From: RXIX01 sp003989075
Lineage (GTDB): Bacteria; Pseudomonadota; Gammaproteobacteria; Competibacterales; Competibacteraceae
NCBI GenBank assembly: GCA_029780415.1
Contig: JAKOYN010000001.1
Location: 1-34,067 of the forward strand
DNA length: 34,067 nucleotides
Direction of reading: 5' to 3'
Notes under the pieces: generated by a model
Database searches by the model: none
Told to the model about the DNA's origin: nothing
Seen by the model: only the letters and a program-made list of their open reading frames with translations
Shown here: positions 15,394-23,783 of the stretch, one piece after another
How the letters are laid out: the number at the start of each line of letters is the position of its first letter
How positions within the stretch are numbered: the stretch's first letter is position 1
Program-made: the position numbers and the translations under genes

Positions 15394-16098
15394 ATGGAAA
15401 AAGGCCTGGTATTGGGATTCGATGTCTACGGAACGCTCGTCGATCCGCTGGCGATGGCTGAGCCGTTGCGGGCGCTGGTTGGCGAGCAGGCTGAGTGCTT
15501 TGCCGACATGTGGCGCAGAAAGCAGCTGGAATATGCCTTTCGTCGCGGCCTGATGCGCCGCTATCTGGATTTCGACACCTGCACCCAGCAGGCGCTGCGC
15601 TACACCCAGCAGGTGCTGTGCTGTGATCTGCCGGAATCCGATCAGGGCCGTCTGCTGGAGGCCTATCTGTATCTGCCGCTGTTTCCCGAGGTTGCCGCCA
15701 GCCTGCAGGCACTCGCCGCCCAGGGGCATCGCCTGGTGGCGTTTACCAACGGGGTCGAAACCAGCATTCGCGCCCTGCTGGCGCATGCCGGGGTGCTGGC
15801 GCAACTGGAGGACGTGGTCAGTGTCGATGATCTGCGCACCTTCAAGCCGGATCCGGCGGTTTACGCCTATCTGACGCAGCGTACCAACTGCGCGCCCAGC
15901 CAGACCTGGCTGGTGTCGAGCAATGCCTGGGATGTGGTCGGCGCCAAAGCCGCTGGTCTGCGTGCAGTCTGGGTAAGACGGCAGGCTGCCGCCGTATTCG
16001 ATCCCTGGGAAGTTGAGCCGGATGTGGTGGTCAGCAGTCTTGCTGAACTGGCGGACTGGCTGGCGGGCAGCCCGAACCAGGCAAGCCACCTGAGTTAA
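15394..16098 (+). CDS. Haloacid dehalogenase type II (HAD superfamily hydrolase)
   Basis: This 234-residue cytoplasmic HAD enzyme has the nucleophile Asp10 in GFDVYGTLVDPL. Motif II lies in VAFTNGVETS, motif III Lys in RTFKPDPAVY and the final motif in VSSNAWDVVGAKAAGL. The SSNAWDxxGA ending and DxYGTL beginning mark the L-2-haloacid dehalogenase-like type II group, whose members remove halide from 2-haloalkanoates or act as small phosphatases. The substrate cannot be told from sequence. The start is supported by GGAG seven bases upstream (15382-15385). It is independent of its neighbours as far as can be seen. Confidence 0.92.
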   Translation: MEKGLVLGFDVYGTLVDPLAMAEPLRALVGEQAECFADMWRRKQLEYAFRRGLMRRYLDFDTCTQQALRYTQQVLCCDLPESDQGRLLEAYLYLPLFPEVAASLQALAAQGHRLVAFTNGVETSIRALLAHAGVLAQLEDVVSVDDLRTFKPDPAVYAYLTQRTNCAPSQTWLVSSNAWDVVGAKAAGLRAVWVRRQAAAVFDPWEVEPDVVVSSLAELADWLAGSPNQASHLS

Positions 16099-16219
16099 AA
16101 CGCCGCGACCGGTGCTGTCGCCAGCATACTGGAAACAGGGGAATGCGCATGGACCGCAGCGCAGCACTCATCTATATTGGTTTCCATGATTTTGTGACAA
16201 ATCGCCGTCTGGAGCGCTA

Positions 16220-17626
16220 TTGACTGTGTCTGTAAGCTCCCCATCTCCGGTGCGGGCTACCCGCATTTACCTGACAGCTCTTCTCATTGGTGTGACGGTT
16301 GGTGCCGTGGCGACAGTGTTCCGCCTGGCGCTGGAGAAGGGCATTGCCTGGCACGGCTGGGTGGTCAGCACGCTGAGCGATGGCTGGGGCATGCCGGCGT
16401 GGCTGGTCGCAGTATCGCTGAGCATGGCGCTGTTTGGTCTGGCGGCGTGGCTGGTTTATCGATGGGTGCCGGACGCTGGTGGCAGTGGCATTCCGGAAGT
16501 CAGCGCGGCGCTGGAGGGTGCGCGCGCGGTGCCCTATTGCCCGCGGCTGCTGCCGGTCAAATTCATCGGTGGCGTGCTGGCCCTGGGCGCCGGTGGCGTG
16601 CTTGGTCGCGAGGGACCGACCGTACATATCGGTGCGGCGCTGGGGCAGTGGCTGGGCGAGCGCGGGCGACTGTCGGTGCCGGAGTTGAAAATAGCCTTGG
16701 CGCTGGGTGCGGGCACTGGCCTGGCCGCAGCGTTCAACGCGCCGCTGGCCGGGGTGCTGTTTGTCTTCGAGGAACTGAGCGAGACCTGCGAGCGCAGTCT
16801 GGAGCTGCTGTATGGGCTGCTGCTGGCCTGCGGTATCGGTGTGCTGGTCGAGAATGCCCTGCTGGGCAGCGGGCCGTTGCTGCCGCTGCCACAGTATCCG
16901 CAGGCGCCGTTGCCGGAGTTGCTGCTGTTTGTGCTGCTCGGCGCGCTGCTCGGCCTGCTCGGTGCGGTGTTCAACACGGTGCTGCTGAACATCCTGGATC
17001 TGGCCGAGGCCTGGCGGCGGCGTTTTGGCCTGTTGAGCGTGCCGCTGCTGGTCGGTGGCGGGCTGGGCCTGCTGCTGGTGGTCTGGCCGGATGTGGTCGG
17101 TGATGGCGAGTCCCTGGTGCGGAGCCTGGCGATGCAGCCGGGACAGTGGCCGCTGGCCCTGTTGATGGCTCTGATGACCGTGCGCACTGTGACGCTGCTG
17201 TTCAGTTATGGTGCCGGTACGCCCGGCGGGCTGTTCATGCCGTTGCTGGCACTGGGCGCAGTGGCCGGGCTGGTGTTCGCCGCGCTGCTGCAGCACATGG
17301 GACTAACGCCAGCGACCCTGCCGGGTGTTTTCGTGGTTGCCGGAATGGCGGCGCTGCTGGTGGCGAGCCTGCGCGCGCCGCTGACCGCGCTGCTGCTGGT
17401 GACGGAGCTGACCGGCAATTATGAGCTGATGCCGGCGCTGCTGGCGGCTTGCGTACCGGCGCTGCTGGTGGCCTGGGCGTTGGGGGGGCAGCCGCTTTAT
17501 CGGCAACTGCTGGCGCGCAGTCTCAATCGGGTGGATCTGCGTCCGCATGGTCCCGGTCTGCGCGAGTACTGGCGGCTTGATCCCCTGCAGCGGCGGCGCT
17601 GGCTGTTGGAGCGGGCGCGGCACTGA
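16220..17626 (+). CDS. ClC-family chloride channel/H+ antiporter
   Basis: This 468-residue membrane protein has about ten or more hydrophobic segments and the ClC selectivity motifs: GGSGIPEV (helix D), GREGPTVHIGA (helix F, including the external gating glutamate) and GGLFMPLLALGA (helix N). AAFNAPLAGVLFVFEE carries acidic residues at the position used as the internal proton glutamate in transporters, so proton-coupled exchange is likely. The start is TTG at 16220, five bases after GGAG; a GTG two codons later is an alternative. No CBS domains follow, unlike many eukaryotic and some bacterial relatives. Confidence 0.93.
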   Translation: MTVSVSSPSPVRATRIYLTALLIGVTVGAVATVFRLALEKGIAWHGWVVSTLSDGWGMPAWLVAVSLSMALFGLAAWLVYRWVPDAGGSGIPEVSAALEGARAVPYCPRLLPVKFIGGVLALGAGGVLGREGPTVHIGAALGQWLGERGRLSVPELKIALALGAGTGLAAAFNAPLAGVLFVFEELSETCERSLELLYGLLLACGIGVLVENALLGSGPLLPLPQYPQAPLPELLLFVLLGALLGLLGAVFNTVLLNILDLAEAWRRRFGLLSVPLLVGGGLGLLLVVWPDVVGDGESLVRSLAMQPGQWPLALLMALMTVRTVTLLFSYGAGTPGGLFMPLLALGAVAGLVFAALLQHMGLTPATLPGVFVVAGMAALLVASLRAPLTALLLVTELTGNYELMPALLAACVPALLVAWALGGQPLYRQLLARSLNRVDLRPHGPGLREYWRLDPLQRRRWLLERARH

Positions 17627-17679
17627 GCGACCGGGTATCGCCCACCTGATCCACTGGAATCGTATTGTCCACACCGGCC

Positions 17680-17902
17680 ATGTCGTCTGTGTGGGCCTGC
17701 GCCGATTATTTCCCGTGCGGCGCGCTGCAGGCGCAGCGACTGCGTGAAGGATTGCGCGGCCGGTTGTAGATACAGAGCGTTGTGCATCGGCTGCGGTGCC
17801 TGCGAAAATGCCTGCCCGGCTTGGCCGCATCGAGCGGTTTATGTCGAGGGTCTGCCGCGTCACGCCCAAGCCGAGCGGCAACACCATTCCCGTTTATTCT
17901 GA
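17680..17902 (+). pseudogene. Frameshifted remnant of a 4Fe-4S ferredoxin-type gene
   Basis: Three reading frames in succession give ferredoxin-like text. From 17680, MSSVWACADYFPCGALQAQ continues to REGLRGRL before a stop at 17767. Overlapping this in a second frame is VVDTERC (17763-17783). In a third frame, from 17783, CIGCGACENACPAWPHRAVY runs on through VEGLPRHAQAE to a stop at 17900-17902. The CxxCxxxC...CP spacing is a classic cluster-binding motif and the Ala-Val-Tyr-Val-Glu tail resembles the second half of NapF/NapG-type 4Fe-4S proteins. Two frame changes within about 20 bases argue for decay rather than programmed shifting. It fills most of the gap between the ClC gene and polA. 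A sequencing error would be the other explanation. Confidence 0.55.
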
Positions 17903-17966
17903 TCCAGCGCCGGGCATGTCCGCCCGATGCGCGCCCCGCAGCGGATTTCCCGTGGAGTACAAGACG

Positions 17967-20699
17967 ATGGCCATCCAATTTGCTGCCGACCCGCCTGGCG
18001 CCGGCGCTGAACTGCTGTGTCTGATCGATGGTTCGTCCTGGCTGCACCGCGCCTTCAATGCCCTGCCGCCACTGAGCACTGCCGCCGGCGAGCCGACCGG
18101 TGCGCTGTATGGGGTGCTGAACATGCTGCGCCGCCTGCAGATCGACTACCAGCCGCATTATCTGGCGGTGGTGTTCGACGCGCCCGGCAAGACCTTTCGC
18201 CATGTCCAGTTCGCTGCGTACAAGGCCCAGCGGCCACCGCTGGATCCGCAACTGCTGGCTCAGATCGCGCCATTGCATGACTGCATCCGCGCCCTGGGTC
18301 TGCCGCTGCTGCAGGTGGCGGGTGTCGAGGCTGATGATGTGATCGGCACCCTGACCCGGCAGGCAACGGCGCGTGGCTGGCCGGTACTGATCGCCAGCGG
18401 CGACAAGGATCTGGCGCAACTGGTTGATGCGCGGGTGCGCCTGCTGGACACGATGAAGAACACCATCACCGATGTGGCCGGGGTCGAGGAAAAGTTTGGC
18501 GTGCTGCCGGCGCAGATCGTTGACTGGCTGGCGCTGGTGGGCGACAGCGCCGATAACATTCCCGGCGTGCCCGGCGTCGGTCCGAAAACCGCCGCCAAGT
18601 GGCTGCGTGAATACGGCTCGCTGGATGCACTGGTGGCGCATGCCGCAGCGATCAGCGGCCAGATCGGCGTCAAGCTGCGCGCCCATCTGGAGCAATTGCC
18701 CCTATCCCGGCGGCTGGCGACGCTCGATTGCCAGGTGGCTCTGCCGGTGACGCTGGATGATCTGCGCCCGACCGCGCCCGACCGCGCCGTGCTGCGGGAT
18801 CTGTATCAGCGCTACGAGTTCCGGTCGTGGCTGCGCGAACTGGCCCCGGCCGAGGTCACCGTGGATGCTGCTGCACCGGCTGCGGCCACCGCTGCGCCGG
18901 TTTATGAACTGGTGCTTGATCAGGCCGCGCTGGATCTCTGGTTGGCGCGCCTGCGAGCTGCTGAGGGGTTCGCGTTCGACACCGAAACCACCAGCCTGAA
19001 TTATCTGGACGCGCGGCTGGTCGGGGTATCCTTTGCCGTGCAGCCGGGCGCGGCCGCTTATGTGCCGCTGGCACACGACTATCCCGGCGCGCCGGAGCAG
19101 CTGAATCGTGAAGCGGTGCTGGAGCAGTTGCGACCACTGCTGGAAGATCCCCTGCGCGCCAAGTTCGGCCAGCATCTCAAATATGATGCCCATGTGCTGG
19201 CCAATCACGGCATCACCCTGCGCGGCATTCGCCATGACACCCTGCTGCAATCCTATGTGCTCGATTCCACCGCTGCGCATGGTCTGGATGCACTGGCGGA
19301 ACGGCATTTGAACCTGCGCACCATCCATTTCGAGGATGTGGCCGGCAAGGGCGCCCGGCAATTGACCTTTAATCAGGTGCCGCTGGAACAGGCCGGACCC
19401 TATGCTGCCGAAGATGCCGAGGTGACTCTGCGCCTGCATCAGTGTCTGTGGCCTCGCCTGCAGGCGGAGCCGCGCCTGCGCCAGGTCTATGAGGAACTGG
19501 AAATTCCGCTGATTCCAGTGCTGGCTGGCATGGAACGGCGCGGCGTGCGGGTCGATGCTGCGGCGCTGCGCCAGCAGAGTGCCGAACTGGCCCAGCGGCT
19601 GCACGAGCTGGAGCAGCAGGCCTACGCGATGGCCGGTGAGCGTTTCAATCTCGGTTCACCCAGGCAGTTGCAGGCGGTGCTGTTCGAGCGCCTGGGCCTG
19701 CCCGCCGGCAAGAAGACGGCCACCGGCCAGGCGTCCACCGCTGAGGATGTGCTGCAGGAACTGGCCCTGGAGTATCCGCTGCCGCGATTGATTCTCGAAC
19801 ACCGCACGCTGAGCAAGCTGAAATCGACCTATACCGATCGCCTGCCTGAGCAGATTCACCCACGCACCGGGCGCATTCACACCTCCTATCATCAGGCGGT
19901 GGCCAGTACCGGGCGGCTCTCATCCTCCGATCCCAATTTGCAGAACATCCCGATCCGCACCGCCGAAGGACGACGCATCCGCCAGGCCTTTGTGCCCGAG
20001 CCAGGCTGGGTGATGCTCGCTGCCGACTATTCGCAGATTGAACTGCGCATCATGGCCCATCTCTCCGGCGACGCAGGTCTGCTGCGTGCTTTTGCCACCG
20101 GGGCGGATGTGCATCGTGCTACGGCTGCCGAGGTGTTTGGCGTGGCCCTGGAGGCGGTGAGCAGCGAACAGCGGCGCAGCGCCAAGGCAATCAATTTCGG
20201 CCTGATCTACGGCATGTCGGCGTTTGGACTGGCGCGGCAACTGGGCATCGACCGTAGCGCCGCCCAGGACTATGTCGAGCGCTATTTCGCCCGTTATCCG
20301 GGGGTGAGGGCCTATATGGACGAGACCCGCCGCCAGGCCGCTGAACGGGGTTATGTGGAAACCGTGTTCGGGCGGCGCTTGTATCTGCCCGATATCAACG
20401 CCCGTAATCCGCAGCGCCGCCAGGCCGCCGAGCGCGCCGCGATCAATGCGCCCATGCAGGGCACCGCTGCCGATATCATCAAGCGGGCGATGCTGGCGGT
20501 GGAGCGCTGGCTGTGTGCCAGCACGACACCGGCCCGCATGCTGATGCAGGTTCATGACGAACTGGTGTTTGAAGTCGCTGCCGATGCGGTAGACGAGACG
20601 AGCGCGCGCATCCATGCCCTGATGAGCAGTGCGGCGGACCTGCGCGTGGCGCTGGAGGTGGGGATCGGCACCGGTGCCAACTGGGATGAGGCGCATTGA
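17967..20699 (+). CDS. polA: DNA polymerase I
   Basis: This 910-residue repair and Okazaki-fragment polymerase has three domains in order. The 5'-nuclease (about 10-290) has LIDGSSWLHRAF, GVEADDVIGTL and GDSADNIPGVPGVGPKTA. The 3'-5' exonuclease (about 310-500) is intact, with D338-T-E340 in FDTETTSL, KYDAHVLANHG and YAAEDAEVTLRLH. The polymerase domain (about 520-910) has motif A ADYSQIELRIMAHLSGD (D687), motif B RRSAKAINFGLIYGMSAFG and motif C MQVHDELVFEV (D864). The proofreading residues are kept, unlike in Taq-like enzymes. The Met at 17967 is preferred (GGAG upstream); the frame is open back to 17796, but the added residues overlap the ferredoxin remnant in another frame and look non-coding. 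Confidence 0.97.
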   Translation: MAIQFAADPPGAGAELLCLIDGSSWLHRAFNALPPLSTAAGEPTGALYGVLNMLRRLQIDYQPHYLAVVFDAPGKTFRHVQFAAYKAQRPPLDPQLLAQIAPLHDCIRALGLPLLQVAGVEADDVIGTLTRQATARGWPVLIASGDKDLAQLVDARVRLLDTMKNTITDVAGVEEKFGVLPAQIVDWLALVGDSADNIPGVPGVGPKTAAKWLREYGSLDALVAHAAAISGQIGVKLRAHLEQLPLSRRLATLDCQVALPVTLDDLRPTAPDRAVLRDLYQRYEFRSWLRELAPAEVTVDAAAPAAATAAPVYELVLDQAALDLWLARLRAAEGFAFDTETTSLNYLDARLVGVSFAVQPGAAAYVPLAHDYPGAPEQLNREAVLEQLRPLLEDPLRAKFGQHLKYDAHVLANHGITLRGIRHDTLLQSYVLDSTAAHGLDALAERHLNLRTIHFEDVAGKGARQLTFNQVPLEQAGPYAAEDAEVTLRLHQCLWPRLQAEPRLRQVYEELEIPLIPVLAGMERRGVRVDAAALRQQSAELAQRLHELEQQAYAMAGERFNLGSPRQLQAVLFERLGLPAGKKTATGQASTAEDVLQELALEYPLPRLILEHRTLSKLKSTYTDRLPEQIHPRTGRIHTSYHQAVASTGRLSSSDPNLQNIPIRTAEGRRIRQAFVPEPGWVMLAADYSQIELRIMAHLSGDAGLLRAFATGADVHRATAAEVFGVALEAVSSEQRRSAKAINFGLIYGMSAFGLARQLGIDRSAAQDYVERYFARYPGVRAYMDETRRQAAERGYVETVFGRRLYLPDINARNPQRRQAAERAAINAPMQGTAADIIKRAMLAVERWLCASTTPARMLMQVHDELVFEVAADAVDETSARIHALMSSAADLRVALEVGIGTGANWDEAH

Positions 20700-20871
20700 G
20701 TATTGAGTGGAGCGTTAAGCGGGCAGGATGGCGACGGATACACGCGCTGAAAATCCGTGGGCTGACCGGGCTGGATTTGGGTAGCGCGGCACAAGCGCTC
20801 GGCTAGACTTTCTGGCAGGGATGTGACAGCGCTGGGGTGCCGTCACCATTATTGCCAAGGGAGTCTGAAAG

Positions 20872-21666
20872 GTGGTGGGCAAGAGTCAATGTTCCCTGCG
20901 CTTCTACGAGGAACTGAACGACTTTCTGCCGCTGGAGCGGCGCAAGGTACGCTTTGGTCACGAATTCCAGCGGCGAGCCTCGATTAAGGATCTGATTGAG
21001 GCGCTGGGTGTGCCACATACCGAGATTGAGCTGATTCTGGTGAATGACCGTTCGGTGGATTTTTCCTACAGGGTCCGCGATGGCGACCGGATCAGCGTCT
21101 ACCCGATGTTCGAGGCGCTGGATATTGCACCGCTGGTGCGGGTGCGACCGCAGCCCCTGCGCGTCAGCCGCTTCATTCTGGATGTGCATCTGGGCAAGCT
21201 GGCGCGCTACCTGCGGCTGCTGGGTTTCGATACCCTCTACCGCAACGATTACGAAGATGCCGAGCTGGCGCGCCTGGCCAGCGAGCAGCACCGCATCCTC
21301 CTCACTCGTGACCGCGACCTGCTCAAGCGCGCCGTGGTGACGCATGGCTGCTATGTGCGGGCTATCGATCCGCGGCGGCAGGTCGAGGAAGTGCTGGATC
21401 GGCTGGATCTGTACCGGGCGATTCGGCCGTTCCTGCGCTGCCCGCGCTGCAATGGCCTGCTGGCGGGTGTGCCCAAGCAGCGGGTTTGGGAGCGTCTGCC
21501 GCTGCATACGCGGCATTGTGTCGAAGTGTTCTGGGAGTGCGGCGAATGCCAGCAGGTGTATTGGGAAGGTAGTCATATGCCGCGCATCCGCCAATTCATT
21601 CAGGAATTACGCGCCCGCGTGCCTGCCGGACCGTCTTCTGGACAATTCAGCGATATCGCGGAATGA
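20872..21666 (+). CDS. Mut7-C RNase-domain protein with N-terminal ubiquitin-like domain
   Basis: This 264-residue protein has a Mut7-C ubiquitin-like fold at residues 1-80 (CSLRFYEELNDFLPLERR, ending DGDRISVYPMFEAL). A Mut7-C PIN-like ribonuclease domain covers about 98-250 with FILDVHLGKLARYLRLLG, the acidic YRNDYEDAELARLA and LTRDRDLLKRA, and a zinc ribbon made of CPRC and CGEC. The acidic residues expected to hold the metal are present. The RNA substrate in bacteria is not known to me. The start is GTG at 20872 (a second GTG follows directly), with GGGAG about eight bases upstream. The stop overlaps an ATG that begins an extension of the next frame, so the gene is close to the DUF2782 gene. 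Confidence 0.9.
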   Translation: MVGKSQCSLRFYEELNDFLPLERRKVRFGHEFQRRASIKDLIEALGVPHTEIELILVNDRSVDFSYRVRDGDRISVYPMFEALDIAPLVRVRPQPLRVSRFILDVHLGKLARYLRLLGFDTLYRNDYEDAELARLASEQHRILLTRDRDLLKRAVVTHGCYVRAIDPRRQVEEVLDRLDLYRAIRPFLRCPRCNGLLAGVPKQRVWERLPLHTRHCVEVFWECGECQQVYWEGSHMPRIRQFIQELRARVPAGPSSGQFSDIAE

Positions 21667-21743
21667 TGCCGCCGCCGCTCGCTCATGCTGGCCCTGACCG
21701 CGACCGGTTCGAACCCAACCTGTTAAACCTGCAAGGATTCCCC

Positions 21744-22085
21744 ATGCGCTCGTCACTGTTCGTTCCGTTGCTGCTGGCCTTGACTCTGCACGAGGTTCAG
21801 GCAGCACCGGCGCCCGCTGCACTGGAACCGATTCCCGACGGCCCGCCGACGGCGCGCGATGAGCGGGATACACCGGTGCCCGAGGTGACCATCCGCCAGC
21901 GCGGCAGCCAGGGTTCGGTCGAGGAATATCGGATGGGCGGCGTGCTGTACATGGTCAAGGTCAACCCGGTCAAGGGTACGTCCTATTACCTGGTGGACAG
22001 TGACGGCGACGGCAGTCTGGAAACCCGCTACAGCGATCGGCAAAGCGGCCTGGCGATTCCGGCCTGGGTGCTGTTGCGCTGGTAA
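21744..22085 (+). CDS. DUF2782 family exported protein
   Basis: This 113-residue protein has a short signal peptide (MRSSLFVPLLLALTLHEVQA) and a conserved C-terminal region PEVTIRQRG, VEEYRMGGVLYMVKV, YYLVDSDGDGS, and a final PAWVLLRW. These strings match the DUF2782 family, small periplasmic proteins of unknown function found beside polA in many gammaproteobacteria. The start at 21744 follows AAGGA; an in-frame Met at 21663 would add a non-signal leader and is rejected. It lies 78 bases after the Mut7-C gene, probably in the same transcript. Confidence 0.9.
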   Translation: MRSSLFVPLLLALTLHEVQAAPAPAALEPIPDGPPTARDERDTPVPEVTIRQRGSQGSVEEYRMGGVLYMVKVNPVKGTSYYLVDSDGDGSLETRYSDRQSGLAIPAWVLLRW

Positions 22086-22112
22086 GGACGCGCATCAGCA
22101 CCCGCCGGCTGC

Positions 22113-22286
22113 TCAGTCGTGGGGCCGCTGCCAGTCGGCGGCTTCGCGCCGCAGCTGCCGGCGGATCGCGGCCCGTGCCGAGGTTTTGGATTTTTCGTGC
22201 GCGCCGCCCTTGCGCAGGATCGACGCGGCAGCGACCGGATTGCGCCGGCTGCCGGGTGCGGTTTTTCCGATACGCAGTTTTTCCAT
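22113..22286 (-). CDS. Small basic protein co-transcribed with rtcB
   Basis: This is a 57-residue, strongly basic protein of unknown function (MEKLRIGKTAPGSRRNPVA, then RKGGAHEKSKTSARAAIRRQ). It starts 19 bases after the rtcB stop, with a strong GGAGG eight bases upstream of ATG, so the frame is very likely translated. The Lys/Arg content and its place after an RNA ligase suggest nucleic-acid or ribosome contact, but no family was identified beyond a resemblance to short uncharacterised proteins in proteobacteria. It ends convergently 27 bases from the DUF2782 gene. Confidence 0.75.
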   Translation of the reverse strand: MEKLRIGKTAPGSRRNPVAAASILRKGGAHEKSKTSARAAIRRQLRREAADWQRPHD

Positions 22287-22305
22287 GCTGTAAGCCTCCA
22301 TTTAA

Positions 22306-23508
22306 TCAGCCCTTGACGCAGACCACCTGCTTGAGGGTATGCACGATTTCCACCAGATCCGACTGCTGGGCCATGACCGCGTCGATATCCTTGTAGGCAG
22401 CGGGAATTTCATCCAGCACGCCACTGTCCTTGCGGCATTCGACGCCGGCGGTTTGGGCAATCAGATCCTGCTGGTCGAATTTCTTTTTCGCCTGACCACG
22501 ACTCATGCGCCGGCCCGCGCCATGCGAGCAGGAACAAAATGAATCCGCCTCGCCCTTGCCGCGCACGATATAGGATTTGGCACCCATGCTGCCGGGAATA
22601 ATGCCTAATTCACCAGCGCCGGCACGAATGGCTCCCTTGCGGGTAATGAACAGCTCCTCGCCAAAATGCTGCTCGATGGCGACATAGTTATGATGACAAT
22701 TGATCGCCTCCCTGGTTACGGTGAAGGGCGGCAATTGCCGGGTCAGCACCTGCAGAATCAGTCGCAGCATTTCACGACGATTAGTCATCGCATAATCCTG
22801 CGCCCAGTGCAGTGCTTCGACATAATCATCGAAATGCTGCGCGCCTTCGCGCAAATAGGCCAGATCGCGATCGGGCAGATTGGCCAGATGCTGACCCATA
22901 TCCTTGCGCGCCAGTTCAATGAAATAGCGGCCGATGATATTGCCAATGCCACGACTGCCGGAATGCAGCATCAGCCACACATCCTGCTGTTCATCCAGGC
23001 ACAGTTCGATGAAATGGTTACCGCCACCGAGTGTGCCGAGCTGTCGCGCCCAGGTAGTATCGGCATTACGCTGCATTTTCAGCAGGCCCGGATGCTTCTT
23101 GACAATCCGCTCCAGGCCACCGGACAGGGCCCGCAGAGTCGAGGCCGGCGCGCCGTGTCCTTCACTGTGCATGTCAAAGCCTACCGGTACTGCTGCTTCA
23201 ATCACCTGGCGCAGGGGGCGCAGGTTATCGGGCAGTTGCTCGGCACGCAGGCTGAGGCGGGTAGCCACCATTCCACAGCCAATATCAACCCCGACTGCCG
23301 CCGGAATGATGGCGCCCTTGGTGGGAATCACGGCACCGACCGTAGCGCCGATGCCAACATGGACATCGGGCATTGCCGCGACATGGTGATGAATGATTGG
23401 CAGACGCGCGACATGGCTCAGTTGGGTCAGAGCCTGCGGGTCGATATCGTCGGTGTAGATCTTGACCGGCAGACCGTCCGCCGGCTGGATGATGCGCTGA
23501 ATCGGCAT
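22306..23508 (-). CDS. rtcB: RNA-splicing ligase RtcB
   Basis: This 400-residue GTP- and Mn-dependent ligase joins 2',3'-cyclic phosphate or 3'-phosphate RNA ends to 5'-OH ends. Active-site elements are intact: C78 in VDIGCGMVATRLS, GGGNHFIEL (N164, H165), HSGSRGIGN (H182), NCHHNYVAIE and the guanylylated H329 in SFCSCSHGAGRRMSR. The protein ends in the typical VHTLKQVVCVKG. No rtcA or sigma-54 activator rtcR is adjacent, so regulation differs from the E. coli operon. The leader carries two hairpins (listed separately) immediately upstream of the start codon, and a small basic protein gene follows. Confidence 0.96.
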   Translation of the reverse strand: MPIQRIIQPADGLPVKIYTDDIDPQALTQLSHVARLPIIHHHVAAMPDVHVGIGATVGAVIPTKGAIIPAAVGVDIGCGMVATRLSLRAEQLPDNLRPLRQVIEAAVPVGFDMHSEGHGAPASTLRALSGGLERIVKKHPGLLKMQRNADTTWARQLGTLGGGNHFIELCLDEQQDVWLMLHSGSRGIGNIIGRYFIELARKDMGQHLANLPDRDLAYLREGAQHFDDYVEALHWAQDYAMTNRREMLRLILQVLTRQLPPFTVTREAINCHHNYVAIEQHFGEELFITRKGAIRAGAGELGIIPGSMGAKSYIVRGKGEADSFCSCSHGAGRRMSRGQAKKKFDQQDLIAQTAGVECRKDSGVLDEIPAAYKDIDAVMAQQSDLVEIVHTLKQVVCVKG

Positions 23509-23527
23509 GGTAAAATCTCGCTTGCGC

Positions 23528-23544
23528 GGGGAGGGCGACTCCCC
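23528..23544 (-). promoter_or_regulatory. Second leader hairpin just upstream of rtcB
   Basis: GGGGAG (23528-23533) and CTCCCC (23539-23544) form a six-pair stem with a five-base loop. It lies about 20 bases before the rtcB start codon on the minus strand, between the terminator-like hairpin and the gene. It could affect ribosome access or mRNA stability; this is inferred from position only. Confidence 0.45.
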
Positions 23545-23547
23545 AGG

Positions 23548-23583
23548 AAAAAACCCCGGTTGACAGTTGTCAGCCGGGGTTTT
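23548..23583 (-). terminator. Strong terminator-like hairpin between the ACP gene and rtcB
   Basis: AAAACCCCGG (23550-23559) pairs with CCGGGGTTTT (23574-23583), and the inner bases continue as TGACA-GT-TGTCA (23561-23572) after one T-G wobble. This gives a nearly unbroken 16-bp stem. On the minus strand it is followed by six T residues, so it would stop transcripts arriving from the acyl carrier protein gene. It lies only 40 bases before the rtcB start codon, which leaves little room for an rtcB promoter downstream of it. Confidence 0.8.
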
Positions 23584-23783
23584 GGCGCATCAGCGAGGAC
23601 GCGAACTCGGAAGACAACTGCTGCCTTCCGCGAACGCCGGGAAGGCTTTTCAGCTTGGGTGCGTATTCGATGAATTCATGTTTAAGCCTCCCTGAAAAGC
23701 GCCACCACGACAGGTGCGACGGATGTGATGAAAAGATGCTATTGATTATGCCGACCCGGGTTGTGGTTCGTCAATTAAATCAT
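23584..23783 (-). other. Gap between the ACP gene and the rtcB leader
   Basis: No confident gene was found in these 200 bases. On the minus strand GGGAGG is followed six bases later by an ATG (start 23680) that opens a nine-codon frame, MNSSNTHPS. A second frame overlapping it is open for about 35 codons, but without a plausible start. The region could hold the rtcB promoter and a leader, or simply the 3' untranslated end of the ACP transcript. Confidence 0.3.

Noticed and set aside
23600..23710. Minus-strand frame of about 35-50 codons containing HEFIEYAPKLKSLPGVRG
   Set aside because: It reads like protein but has no start codon or ribosome binding site in frame and runs into the terminator-like hairpin; not enough to call a gene.
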